From Gigaspora margarita (Eukaryota; Glomeromycota; Glomeromycetes; Diversisporales; Gigasporaceae): 64,000 bases of DNA. The notes under the pieces are model-generated. The model was not told the DNA's origin and did no database searches. It saw nothing but the letters and a program-made list of their open reading frames with translations. Position 1 is the stretch's first letter. Each line of letters begins with the position of its first letter. The stretch spans positions 638,353-702,352 of the forward strand of contig WTPW01000072.1 of the NCBI GenBank assembly GCA_009809945.1, written 5' to 3'. Of this stretch, positions 11,336 to 22,462 are shown one piece after another. The position numbers were made by a program, and so were the translations under genes.

Positions 11336-11827
11336 CCCTGTAAGAAAATTGTACCGGATAGGCACGGACATCCATGTTAATGCGCGTGAGCTTGTGGCAC
11401 GGATTGAGGACCGGATTTATATGTATGTGGGACCGTTTGCCCGTGCATTTCGGACCGTAATTGGACCGGGTTTTGCAGCACTTTACTAATCTAAAATCCA
11501 CGGATTTTGGCACGGATTTTAAGAACGGTTTGGGCCGTTTGCACGTGCATTTTGGACTGTAATTGTACCGGGTTTTGTGCCACTTTACGTGCTATTACGA
11601 AATACGTGCTATTACGTGAAACAGTTCTATACGTGTCATTTCGAATACGTGCCAACACTACACACGTGTTAATACGTGTCATTCCCGGCATGAAAAACGT
11701 GCATATGCGTGTCACTTCGAGACGTGCCATTACATATATCGTGCATGAGCGTGCCACCGTGGACGTGCTATTCCGAACATTCCCGACGCCAACGCGTGCC
11801 ACACCCCGGTCCACATTTCTTACAGGG
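11336..11827. mobile_element. Non-autonomous CACTA/CMC-like element with ACGTG sub-terminal array
   Basis: The termini CCCTGTAAGAAA and TTTCTTACAGGG form an inverted repeat extended by a GTACCGG/CCGGTCC block. CAA flanks both ends, a 3-bp target duplication. The interior is markedly more GC-rich than its surroundings and holds a dozen or more degenerate CGTGyyATTnCG/CACGG motifs. A 3-bp duplication, a ...TRYAAGAAA end and arrayed sub-terminal motifs are the known hallmarks of CACTA (EnSpm/CMC) elements; that assignment is inference. It interrupts a relic F-box gene. Open frames on both strands here are by-products of the repeat. Confidence 0.65.
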
Positions 11828-12062
11828 CAACAAAGAGCCGATGTAGCATAACTTGTATACTCAAATAATGGGGTTTGAAATTTTGGAAAGATAATATTGA
11901 AGGGAATTAATAGAGTCTGTTATTTCTCATTTAATGTTGAAAGCCATAATTTTAAAAACCTTCTATCGCCAAAATGAATTGTTGAGTTGATCCATAATCT
12001 TGGTATATTAATAGTACATCAGATTCGGTTTACGAGAAGACATGAAATAAACTTCTGTAGTA
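11828..12062 (-). pseudogene. Broken F-box gene fragment, inverted relative of 5184-7061
   Basis: The minus strand encodes a degraded match to residues 22-96 of the intact F-box gene. CLLVNRI-stop-CTINIPRLW aligns with FLLVNRLWCTIIIPILW, and TLLIPFNIIFPK...LFEYTSYATS aligns with ALLIPFKIILPK...LFEYTSYATS. Over this stretch the DNA is mostly identical. The first in-frame stop sits where the intact gene has TGG (Trp). The N-terminal 20 residues are missing above 12062, and the CACTA-like element cuts the fragment at 11827. Any continuation below 11335 is too degraded to follow. No LRR region remains nearby. Confidence 0.75.
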
Positions 12063-12464
12063 GGGATGTTATTTTGCTTGCCCAAGCTTGGTTCAAATGG
12101 AACTCGAGTTTTTGCGGTCGTATGATTTTCATTATTATATTTAAACTCCTCCAGCTCCAAACGAGTTTGAAATCGATTGGATAAGTAAAATTTTATATGT
12201 AAATTTCATGTATTTGCTCGAAAATCATTACTCGCATATGACACCTTTGTTGGAATCACCTGACCGCTGAAGTCAGACATTGAACTTTATTAATCGAATT
12301 TTTTATTGATGCCATGCAGAGTAGCGTACATCGATGCGATTGATGCACAAGCTGAGACTGGCTATGCTCCCGGAAATAGCAACTACAATTTGCGCCGGGT
12401 ATAACCGTCATCGGTATCATTTGTCACGTGTATCATCAGCCGGTGGTTTCCCACACTGCATAAA

Positions 12465-12900
12465 GGGAGATCCCAATTTCGCCGAAACCTAATTCGCCGA
12501 CACCTATTTCACTGACGGCCGTTTGACCGACAGCTCACTTCTCTGACAACGCATTTCACCAACAGTCCACTTCACCGACAGCCTATTTCCCAGATTTCAC
12601 TTCACCGACAGCCCATTTACCCGACAGTTCATTTCGTCGACAACTTTGGCCAGATTAGGGTTAGGGTTGGCCCGCTTTATAGTTAGTAATGGCTAGAGGT
12701 TGATTGTGAAATAAAAAAGAATTGTCGGCGAAATGAACTGTCGGGAAAATGGGCTGTCGAGGAAGTGAAAACAGTGAAATGGCTGTCGGGTAAATAGACT
12801 GTCGACGAAATGTGTTGTCAGAGAAGTGGGCTGTCGATGAAATGGCCGTCAGTGAAATAGGTGTCGGCGAATTAGGTGTCGGCGAAGTTTACCAAATCCC
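12465..12900. mobile_element. MITE whose arms are built from CGACAG tandem repeats
   Basis: The element begins GGGA and ends TCCC, flanked by TGCATAAA on both sides (12457-12464 and 12901-12908), an 8-bp target duplication (MULE or hAT range). Each arm is a string of degenerate 16-18 bp units (consensus CGACAGyCCATTTCrC). The right arm is the reverse complement of the left, so the element is a long palindrome of minisatellite units. The centre (12640-12700) contains TTAGGGTTAGGGTT. It is non-coding. Confidence 0.8.
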
Positions 12901-12908
12901 TGCATAAA

Positions 12909-14444
12909 GCAGGCCGACTAGACATGAAGTTTAAAGAAACGACAAAATGGCAGGATTCCTCTGGGAGGGTGGGTAGGGTGCGAACTCGCTAACGCAATTG
13001 CGATTGCGTACAGGCCCCGCCCCGATATATATTAAGTTATTAGTAAACATTTAATGATTCCAAATCGGGTAGTTGATTAAAATTATACTTATCTTGCATA
13101 TGTTATCGCATGCGATCCAGGTTTTTTCCCTGTCATCATACTGTTGACCACCGAACCGGTTTTCGACCGGTTGCCCCTTTTTTTTCTTTTTGGGCTTAGC
13201 AGGTCTGTCACTTAGCCGCTTTTCGATCTGTTGACTTATGTCAACTCGAAAAATAAGCATTTTTCTTAGTTAATAGGATAAATGCAGAGAAATATTTGTA
13301 CGTCAATATTTTTGAAGAGAAAAATGTAAACATTGATCGAATATTTATTTGATTTGTTTAGGATTTACATTTTCGTTACAATAATACGTAGACTGATTGT
13401 GACGACGATGATGATAAGCTACGAGAATTATCATATTGACAATTTCTGTCTTTATTTGTCATTAATGTCATATTTCAGTGTCATATTTATAAAAAAAAAA
13501 TAGATTCATGACATAACAATTGAAAATACCGATGTTATCATGGCAATTGGGATCTAATGATATCCTACCAAACTATTTTTAAATGACGTATCCTTTGACG
13601 GAACTCGACAAAATTCCTGACAGTTGATGAAAACACTTGACGAATCACGAATCAACTAGTCACTAAAATAGTAAATTTCAGGTATTCTCTTTCGACGAGC
13701 TTCTTACAATTGAATTCTAGATGTTCTGATTCCTAATTTTTTTTTTCAAAAATTACTGCTTTTACATTAAACATTTTTTCATTTAAGGATTGGATTTAAA
13801 TGTATTAATTCTTTGCTAGTACTTTTTTTTTTTTTTTTTTTTAATAAAATCATCACCTAATTATAAAACAAAGTCGACATTCCAAATAAAGTTCACACGA
13901 TAGTTAACTATAGGTTTACGCTACATGACTATCAAGCCCTTTGGATTTCCTCAAGAGATAAAGACTTCAGGTACTATCGGATAAGTGGTTTAAAAAAATA
14001 AATTAGAAATTGGGTAGATAAAATAATGAAAACAAAAAATTCTTCGCATGTACTAATTGGCATGCCTTGTCATTAATTATAGACTTGTCATTCGTCAATC
14101 AAAATTGCTTTGTGAAAGGTTTTATCATTCGTCAGGAACCTTAACTGTAACTGAGAAATCTCATCGCAGTTACATAATATGTATATATCATAATATTTAT
14201 AACTTTATATTTTAACAAATTGTCGAATACATCGATTATGAAAAGATAAATGCTACAAGCTTGGTAATTTAATGTTGATCAATAAGTTTATTCTCAATAA
14301 ATCAATATGAAAAGAATGAATAAATTTATAATGATACATTTCAAATAATTTTTATACTTATACACTACATTTGAACCACTTACTGTAAATACATTAATTG
14401 ACAATCAGTATGCTAGATAATAAACGCGTCGAAAAATTTCATAG
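12909..14444. other. Intergenic stretch, no gene recognised
   Basis: The sequence between the MITE and the second duplication copy has a locally higher GC content to about 13210, including an ACCGGTTTTCGACCGGT palindrome at about 13160, then AT-rich DNA. A 69-codon minus-strand frame (13051-13260) is not convincing. Confidence 0.35.
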
Positions 14445-14686
14445 TAATAACAATACATGAATTTATAACAGTAATGTCTGAGACATTAGTAATAGATATT
14501 GAAATTGATAAATTCCGACAGTGTTTGGTCATAAACTTTAGATTTTCGAAAAATTTTGGCTGATTGTTTAAATGTTCATCGAGTTTTTAATTATCAAAAA
14601 TATACTACATCTAAACAAATATTTAATGTGATATTAAATTTATTAATTGTACTATTAGAGTAGAAAAATACGTAGCATAGTGGATA

Positions 14687-15247
14687 GAGATGGACAAATC
14701 ACGGTTTTTTCAAAAATCCCGCGCGGGATCGGATTACAAATTTCCGGAGTTCTTAATTTTTTGTCTGATAAAAAAAAATCATGCAGAATTTATTTTTGAA
14801 AATTAATTTTCTTGTTCAAATTAGTGATTCTTATAAATCTTATTTATTCTAAATAAAAACACTTATATGAATTTTTGCTTATATTAAAATGGGTAAAATT
14901 TACATAAAGAATTCTTATAATATTTAAGCATAAAGTAATTTAATCTTATTGATTTTAAACATTTGAAATATTAAAATTTTAACTAATTCAGATTTTTTGC
15001 CTAAATTTTTTATAAATTAATTATTTTAATACTGTAAATAAATTCTATATAGCAGTGCATGTAACTATATAAAAATTTATTACGTGAAACGATATACAGG
15101 CAAATAAATTCCATATATATCGATGCATATCAAATAGGAATTGGCCTAGATAGGTTAATACAAGCCAGATAATATGGCAATGCCGGCCGAATAATGTTAT
15201 ATTAGGATCATATTAAAAATCCCGCGCGTCACGCGCGTGCCCATTTC
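14687..15247. mobile_element. TA-flanked non-autonomous element, copy in duplication 2
   Basis: This is the counterpart of 733-1349, with GAGATGGAC / GCCCATTTC ends and TA flanks. It is slightly shorter because it lacks a local repeat of the CCCGCGCG segment near the right end. Confidence 0.6.
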
Positions 15248-16251
15248 TAATAGTGGATCCGTTTATGATTATCACAAACGTGTGAATATGTATGTTTTGT
15301 TACAAATTTGTGGATGAACAAAAAAAATGCTTTTAACATGATCTTTATAATGTTCATGTAAACACATCAAAAAAATAACCGTTTTGGTCGAAAAGTATCA
15401 AACTCTCTTACGCTCCAGATCAAACAATTATTTAATGTCGTGGGCAATAACGAAAGAAGTAAATTATACCATCGTTTAGGAATCACAGTTGTGCGGATAT
15501 TATTTACGACAATATAAAAGGTTATTGCAAACAGATTTTTAATATAACAACTGCTGTAATAAATTATAAAATATTTGTCTTATAGTTGAAGTAAATTAAA
15601 AATATATTTCATTATTATTCTTTTGCTTAGTGAATATTGACGTTTATTTAAAGTTAGGAATATTTTAAGATGACATTTTGTCGTTATTGTGGAATGTTAC
15701 GTTCCCAAAAAGTACTCTAAGTGTATAAAAAAAATATCCGTTACATCATAAAGCATCATGTAATGACGTAATCCTCTTATCCGTTCAATCCATCCATATA
15801 TTAAAAATAATACGTCTATGTAATTCTTTTGGTCTGATATAAAAATGCAATGGATGTGCATCACGAACCATTAACCATTAGTAAAACTATCTCTTCGACA
15901 TTTTTTTATTAGCAGATTCAAAACAAGTTTGAATATAAATTTCTTTATATTTCGCATCTTTTACTTTTTTTTTCGCAATTTTATTGGTCATTTACATATT
16001 ACACTAAACATTCGTACATTTAAAGTGCTTAGAAACGGGCAAGGTATTAAAATTATTTATTTATTTTTTATCCTCTTATTATGTATTATTATGTATTATA
16101 ATATTACCTTATTGCTTATTGCAATTTATTATGACTCACAATGCAATTTGAATGAAATAATTTTGAAATCTGAATACTTATTTTGTAAATGCCACGATCT
16201 TTTACTTATCATTAAGTGATAATATTTATTGATAATAAGTAATCATACATA

Positions 16252-16445
16252 CCGTATACTTCCGAAATTAAGCACCCTTTTTTTATTATATGGGTGCTTA
16301 TTTTCGGTATATCATGTGACTGATGCAAACTGGTTTTAACCGGTTTTTAGCCTAGTAACTATTTAAAGAGGTGCTTAATTTCGGGTGAATATAGGATGTG
16401 GGGGTGCTTATTTTCGGGGGGGTGCTTAATTTCGGAAGTATACGG
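16252..16445. mobile_element. 194-bp MITE, CCGTATAC ends, TA target duplication
   Basis: CCGTATACTTCCGAAATTAA at the left is mirrored by TTAATTTCGGAAGTATACGG at the right, with TA on each side. Copy 1 of the segmental duplication preserves the empty site (CATACATATTAACATTC at about 2326), so both ends and the TA duplication are proven by comparison. The insertion is younger than the segmental duplication. The terminal CCGTA and TA site match the pogo element at 33828-37233 and the MITE at 49583-49811. Confidence 0.9.
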
Positions 16446-17426
16446 TATTAACATTCGTTATTTCTAACCGTGTTTTTCAAATGAATGTTATCAGCAAATT
16501 TCATGCATCATATAACACACGGAAATTTGAAATCAGGAATATTGTAAATACAATTATAAACCTAAAAATTATATTGGCCGATTTAATTATGTATATTATT
16601 AAAATTCTAATATTTAATGTTTTTTTCAAACTTGGAAGATATCTAGTAATGACCCAGTAAATTTCAAGATTTTAGACTATTTTTGTACGCTACTAGTGTG
16701 TGAAATTGAAAAATACTATAGACTCTAATATCAAAAATAATTTCATTAAAATTTGAGAAAATTCTAGTGAAAAAATTAAATCAGCGTGGGACAGGTCAAA
16801 ATCCCGACAAATTAGGTTATGTTGATACAGATTCGGCCAATGCTTTTCGAGATTTCGTTCATCAGGACTCTATCTGTTGGGATTTTTACCCAGTGATTCT
16901 GGTAACTTAATGTAATTTTTTTCGTAAATATAATTTACTAATAATAACTTGCTATTATGACCTTTTCTCTCTTGATAAAATGTTATTAAGTCTATTAATT
17001 TGTTAAAGCTCAAATTTTTTTTGCCAAATAAAATTTTGTTAAGAAAAAGATAAATTAACTTATAATCACAGGAATGCGAAGTACCTATTTTTATAAAAGC
17101 AGAAATTCATCTTGAATACTTTCAAATAGTTAAACATAATAAGTAAATTATCATGAAATTTATAATACGTATTAAATTTCAAAGATTTTGACTTTTTGAC
17201 TTTTAAGGAATTATTATTTTTTTTTTGTTAAAAATCACCGTATGAATATATTTAATGTTATTTTCAAATATCAATGTCTCAATTCAAATAGCATAAAGAT
17301 ACAACATGTAGAAAACTATGGGAATGCTATCGACACACAGTTACTCGAATGTGGTTCTTAACACCTTTAACTTATTCTATTTTATTCACTTTCTAATCTA
17401 TTTTCATTAAGTCCTTTCTCAGAACA

Positions 17427-17575
17427 GTGTGGGGCTTACACAGCTGTTACATTCTACTTCCCAGAATAGTGTGGGGTTTACACAGCTGTTACATTCTACT
17501 TCACAGAACAGTGTGGGGTGTACACAGCTGTTTTATTCTACTTCTCAGTACAGTGTGGGGTATACACAGCGTTGA
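17427..17575 (+). repeat. 42-bp tandem repeat (about 3.5 units)
   Basis: Units begin GTGTGGGG(C/T)TTACACAGCTG and repeat every 42 bp, so any frame repeats every 14 codons. One frame stays open (WGLHSCYILLP-like), but this follows from the period and is weak evidence for a gene. The array is truncated by the gap in copy 1. Confidence 0.8.
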
Positions 17576-17885
17576 ATTTCTAAATTCGTCACGTGATTTG
17601 CAGCGTTGAATAACATCGATGTGTCGTGACTCGTTTGGTCGATTTCTAATTATTAGTTTCCTTTTAGGAGGAGCGGGTGGGAAGAATCTTTCGTTTAGCC
17701 AGAAAATAGTGTAAAAACAGCGAAAGAAAAGCACAAAGCTTCCCTTCTTGGGTTTGTGGTTTACTTATACTCAATCAATTAGACTCGCAAGATCAATGAT
17801 GCAAACTCACTGAAACTATGACTATCAGAATCATCAGGTTCCCTGTGCCTTTGTCACAGTCGGCTTAAATTTGCATACCAGGATA

Positions 17886-18108
17886 CGTTTTTATGTTTTT
17901 TTTTTTAATATTATTTTTTATCTTTTAATAATTCATTCATTGGGTTGGTTAATTCCAATAAAATATTTTCACTATTCTGCTTGCTGATTCTCCATCCTAT
18001 CGTTTTTTTTTTAAAATTATTTTTATCTTTTAATAATTCATTGGGTTAGTTAATTCCAATAAAATATTTTCACTATTCTGCTTGGTTATTCTCCATCCTA
18101 TCGTTCAT
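17886..18108 (+). repeat. Two-unit tandem duplication, about 105 bp each
   Basis: Two successive segments each run from a T-tract through TTTTAATAATTCATT, GGTTAATTCCAATAAAATAT and CTCCATCCTATCG. This is non-coding. Confidence 0.7.
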
Positions 18109-18274
18109 ATTTTTTTTTGTTTTTTTTTTTTTTGGTGAGTTCTCAATAATTATTACGGCATAATTCTATTTAAAATCGTATTCCACGGTATATACCTGTA
18201 GCTTCACTTTGAGAATTAATTTACATGTAATTTTTCATGCTTTCAATAAATTTTACTAACTGAATTTATTTCTG

Positions 18275-19200
18275 GTTATCAGTCAGCCGACACGTCGGAG
18301 ATGATCATCATTAATTTGCACATATATAGTACATATATAAAAAAAAAATCAAGATTTTAATAGTAAAAAATTGGATTTTTTGAATTTGTGGGCCACTGAG
18401 ACGTTGTACATAGTTCTTTTTCGGCTATAATTTTCTCGTGGCCTCTTACTATCAACTATATAAATTTTATCTATGATTAAAAGAGTAGTTGATAATAATC
18501 TTGAGCAAAAGGTAGTGTTCGAATGTGAAATTAAGCAGTGTATTAATGAATAAATTTACGAAATTCGAGTACTTTTTTAGGCTTTATGTCACCAAAACCC
18601 TTGAGACACTATTTTTGGCCTTTTTTAGTGAAGCCTTACGAATTTGCAAATGGTCGTGAATGGATTTTGTAAGTGGTTAATCACAGAATAATCTAGCCTA
18701 AAGGTAGCATTTATCTGTTATCAGTATACAAGATTAACTAACACAAGTTTTTTGGGGGGCTTTATAGGTTACTGGATCTAGTTAGACGGTTGTGATTTCC
18801 AACCATAATATTCTTCAAGTGAACCGTACAATCACGTAAGCTAAAATAAATTTATTTGAATATAAAATATGAACTAGCAAAATGAAAAGGAGGGCAGAAT
18901 GTTTTGTACGTGGTAATGGTACATCCAAAAATGAAAAGAAGGAAACTTTAAAGCAATATACGAACTAGTAGAATGCTAAGTACATAGTATTAGGTAACAG
19001 TACTACTAAGTTCTTTATATATCAGATAGTGTGAAAATAGGACTAAAGTTCTTGCACTATAATTTATCAGTTATACTAAATTACATAAATATCTAGCAGG
19101 ATCTGCAGATAAGATTTTTTTCACATTGCGTTTTTTCGTTTTATTCATTTTATTAACAATCTATTTTTTTATTTTATTTTTTTTATCATGTTGCTTTGCC
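18275..19200. other. Intergenic stretch, nothing recognised
   Basis: The sequence between the duplication and the next minisatellite holds no gene, element end or tandem repeat that I can support. Confidence 0.3.
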
Positions 19201-19750
19201 ATTGGTATCATCATTGTTGGTGCTGTTGTTGGTGTCATTGTTGGTGCTGTCATAGGTGTCATCATTGGTGCTATTGTAATTGACATCGTAATTGTCATTA
19301 ATTGTCATTACTTTTTTGCATTTTGCTTGCTAGTGTTGTATCACTGGGTCATTGTAGGTACAACATAGAGTCTTTTTACAGTTATGTTGTTGCTAGTAGA
19401 GTTGGTTTGGTGCTTCTACTAACCAGTCTTTTTTTTATAGTTGCATTACTAGATTTCTTCACTTAATTGGTTTTGTTGCTTGTTGGTGTCAATATATGCT
19501 AGTATTGTTTTTTATTTTTTTCTGATCATTGTTTGTTAGCATTTTTTTGCGTTTTACTTTGCTATGGTGAAGTAGGATCTTTTTGCAGTTATATTGTTAT
19601 ATCATTAGCTGGTAGTATTGTTTTCAGTGCTTCTACTAACTAGTCTTTTTTTTTTCTTTATAATCATGTCATTAGATTGTCTTCAGTTAATTGGTTTCAT
19701 CATTTGTTGCCGTTGACATATGCTGGTGTTGATTTTTATTTTTTTATGGT
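19200..19750 (+). repeat. Degenerate tandem repeats (24-bp GGTGTCAT units, then two ~225-bp units)
   Basis: At 19205-19290, units like GGTGCTGTTGTT / GGTGTCATCATT repeat about every 24 bp. From about 19304 two longer segments share TTTTTGC..TTTTACAGTTAT, GTGCTTCTACTAAC.AGTC and TTAATTGGTTT in the same order. The 80-codon frame over this region (GAVVGVIVGAVIGV) is a translation of the minisatellite. Confidence 0.6.
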
Positions 19751-19990
19751 TGTCATATGCTTTGCTGAATAATGCCAACCTTGCTCAGTTTCTTAATTCT
19801 AACTCTTGTTGATACTCATCCAAACTTGCTTCTTTCTATCTTCAGGTCAATTTTTATATGTTTAATATTTTTTATCCTCAAAATATGTTGGATAATTGGC
19901 TTTGAAGTTCTTTTATAGTTTGTTAACCATTACTGTTACTTTCATACATTATACACTATAGTAGTTTAGGAATAGTATAGTAGGTTAAAT

Positions 19991-20168
19991 AGGACCCCAA
20001 AATATACATAGATAGGTCAGGTATGATTTGCTTATTTTTGGGGTTTTTTGTGCAGATCTTTTCTATTTTTAGTAATTTTTTGCTTATTTTTGAGTTTTTT
20101 TTGCAGATTATTTCTTTTTTAGTAATTTTATAATTAACCCGACCTATCTATGTATATTTTGGGGTCCT
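19991..20168. mobile_element. AGGACCC-type MITE, copy 1
   Basis: AGGACCCCAAAATATACATA at the left is mirrored by TATGTATATTTTGGGGTCCT at the right. Flanks GGTTAAAT / GGTTAAGT form an imperfect 8-bp target duplication. Its interior holds two direct copies of a GCTTATTTTTG...GCAGAT...TAGTAATTTT segment. A second full copy lies at 30818-30996, with relics at about 26700-26800, 39003-39030 and 50240-50265. Confidence 0.75.
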
Positions 20169-20366
20169 GGTTAAGTTATATAAGGTTAGAGTTATTGGTA
20201 AAGTTAACGATTGTGGTTAGTGATAAAGTTAGGGTAAGATTAACAATTAGAGTTAGTGAATGACAGTTAAAAAATGTTTATTATGCGACATAAATAAATT
20301 AATAAAATTTAAATTACTTTTCTATCTGGCATGTTAAAGTTAGTGATAACTATAGTGTTACAAATC

Positions 20367-20749
20367 GATTAATTACCAATCCGGACAAGATCGGCACTAT
20401 AGCTATATTATTACCATATTTGGAATTGGGGATAAACAAATATATAAACAATATATTAGTAAATCTGTTTTAGGCCTAATAAAAGTTTTTTATACTAAGT
20501 AAATATTATTTTTGGCTCTAAGTAAAGTTGTAGAGCAGGTTCTTGTGCGTCCACTACCAAAATTTCATTAAAATCGGACCTGTAGATAAGAAGATATGAG
20601 TAAAAACGTCTTTAGAATTCTTTAAATCATATAAAAATTTTATATATACAGGCCTGATCTAGATTTTGTACTACCTTGTTTATATATTTGTTTTGCCCCA
20701 ATTCTAAATATAGAAATAGTGCTGATCTTATCTGGATTGGCAATTAATC
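20367..20749. mobile_element. Foldback MITE sharing the AAGTTGTAGAGC core
   Basis: Arms of about 85 bp face each other: GATTAATTACCAATCCGGAC with CTGGATTGGCAATTAATC, and GGGGATAAACAAATATATAA with TTATATATTTGTTTTGCCCC. The centre (20525-20640) contains AAGTTGTAGAGC and ATCGGACCTGTAGATAAGA, also seen in the foldbacks at 33.5, 37.5 and 40.4-41.0 kb. Confidence 0.7.
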
Positions 20750-20960
20750 AATTAGTTATTTAGCTAATTTGATTGATAATTCTGTAATTTTATTAGACAA
20801 CTAATCGACTGTTAACAATTAATCAATTAACTGATTAATTGATTAGTTAATTGATTAGCTGAATAATCAATAATTAATTGATTAGTTGACTGTAATTGAT
20901 TTCTAATTAATTTTTAAAAAAATTTTGCCTACTAATCGATTGCATTTTTTAATAAATATT
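20750..20960. repeat. Low-complexity ATTGATTAGTTA region
   Basis: Short words ATTAATCAATTAGTT/TTGATTAGTTAATTGATTAG recur in both orientations. It begins exactly at the end of the foldback, so the foldback may have inserted into this repeat. Confidence 0.6.
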
Positions 20961-21049
20961 ACTAGTATGATTTAGTACTGATAATTTATAGTTACGTCTT
21001 TTTATTTTTAATTTATTGTATTACTCATGAAATTTAAATTATCTATTAT

Positions 21050-21966
21050 GGGGAATTTATACATTGGGACCTAAATTTGAAAATGAAAATACTTATTTAT
21101 AAAGGCCTAATTTTTGAAAATATTACAAATATGGGCCCAAGTAATTTTTGCACTGTCTATTATGGCTTAAGAAGGGTTTCATGCCAATTATGATTTAACT
21201 TACTTGTACGTACATATTAGGTTGATAACTTAACAAAATTAATTAAAACTATGTTAGTAATTTCACTTTGATCAGATTTTATCAGTGAAATTACTAAAAT
21301 ATTATTTTACTTCAATTAATTATAAAGAAAAGTACAAAATTTTAGAAGATTCCTCTGAATATTGTGTACATATCAATAGTTTTACTTTGTATAGTATGAA
21401 AAATCTGTAATATATTAAATTCAATTTGATTATTTAGTTGATTTACTGTCCCAGTACATATGTACATAACTCAAATTTTTACTTTACTACAAATTATCAA
21501 ATGTAAATTAGAATTTATATATTCAATATATGTATATAAAATACTTAGATTTACCTATTTGTAAATTTTTTTTGTCTCAATTTTTCTAATAATTTGCTTA
21601 TAAAATCATCATCTTTGATTGTAAATATTATCATTATGCCAAACACATTACAAATGGGGATAATATTTGCTAAAATGAAAAGAGTCCGTTCACCAGAAGA
21701 CCAAAATACTTGCAAAAAATATGGTGGAAAAGAGAACTTGTAATTGCAGATTCAATGTAACGATTTTTTTTAAAATGAATTTATATAATTATTATTCTTT
21801 TTACATATTTCTTTAAAAAAAAAATTAAATAATATAAATGCTTATTACAAATAAAAATTGATAGCCATATATTATTTCTTTAACCATAATTTCATGTGAG
21901 GCAAGTGATCATTGCAATATTATGGTAAAATGATCCCATATTTTGGTCCTGATGTGTAAATTCTCC
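21050..21966. mobile_element. Probable non-autonomous DNA element, 917 bp
   Basis: GGGGAATTTATACATTGGGA at the left is mirrored by TCCTGATGTGTAAATTCTCC at the right, and the matches continue for a few bases. There is no transposase inside. It contains the reversed ACGTACTGGG-family element (21204-21470). The target duplication is unclear. Confidence 0.5.
21204..21470 (-). mobile_element. TIR element of the ACGTACTGGG family, copy B
   Basis: This is the reverse-orientation relative of 8371-8948. It shares TACTGGG, TTTTTCAT, AAAACTATTG, CACAATATTCAGA, GTACTTTTCTTTATAATTAA and GATAAAATCTGATC in the same order but lacks copy A's 330-bp insert. Confidence 0.55.
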
Positions 21967-22462
21967 TTAATCCATCATGTATTAATATAAATAATAATAT
22001 ATTAATACTGTTAAAATCACCAGATAACTAATAAATTATAATATAATTAGAATTATATAATATTTATTATTTTCAATTGAAAAATAAATAATTTTCAATT
22101 AAACATAAAAAACTGATTCTGTTATCATCATTACTTAAATAATATAGCTGATAAATGATGTAAAATTATGCAATTTAGTGCAATTTGGTGTTTGGTGCAA
22201 TTTGGTTTAATTACACTAAATCACATAATTTCTGTGTCCAGTTCATGCTTGAAAAGTATTTATTACTTAATATAAGTAAAGGATAAATTATTACTTACAA
22301 AACTACTTTACCCATTCATATTTGGATTTTAGAATCTATGTTAGAACAAAAAACATATATATAAAAAGACTTTATTTTATCTCAGTTTATTAACCAAACA
22401 AAAATTAAATCAAATTAGCAAAATCATTACAATAACAGATAAAAATACTACTTTTAAATAAA

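Larger units (their letters stand above)
14445..18274 (+). repeat. Segmental duplication, copy 2 (direct repeat of 491-4190)
   Basis: The block is co-linear with copy 1 over its whole length, starting TAATAACAATACATG and ending CTAACTGAATTTATTTCTG. Compared with copy 1 it carries an extra 194-bp TA-flanked MITE (16252-16445). It also shows the sequence hidden by copy 1's gap: four 42-bp units and a duplicated T-rich segment. The copies lie about 14 kb apart and bracket the F-box gene and its inverted relic. Confidence 0.85.

Noticed and set aside
11307-11851. Overlapping open frames on both strands, 60-114 codons
   Set aside because: They lie inside the CACTA-like element; frames stay open because of its GC-rich motif array and resemble no protein.
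13051-13260. 69-codon minus-strand frame (RLSDRPAKPKKKKKGQ)
   Set aside because: Lys-rich low complexity, no recognisable domain, no supporting context; could be an exon scrap but is not supportable.
15929-16219. 96-codon frame within duplication copy 2
   Set aside because: The frame is not kept in copy 1 (indels in the T-tracts) and the composition is AT-driven.
17427-17609. 60-codon protein of 14-residue repeats
   Set aside because: It follows from a 42-bp tandem repeat; the other copy is cut by the gap and no gene context exists.
491-18274. The two large direct repeats as long terminal repeats of one element
   Set aside because: The ends lack the usual terminal dinucleotides, the copies hold shared MITEs and AT-rich DNA, and the DNA between them encodes an F-box gene with no retroelement proteins.
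19126-19368. 80-codon membrane-like frame (VGAVVGVIVGAVIGVIIGA)
   Set aside because: The hydrophobic stretch is the translation of a 24-bp minisatellite; no conservation or start context supports it.
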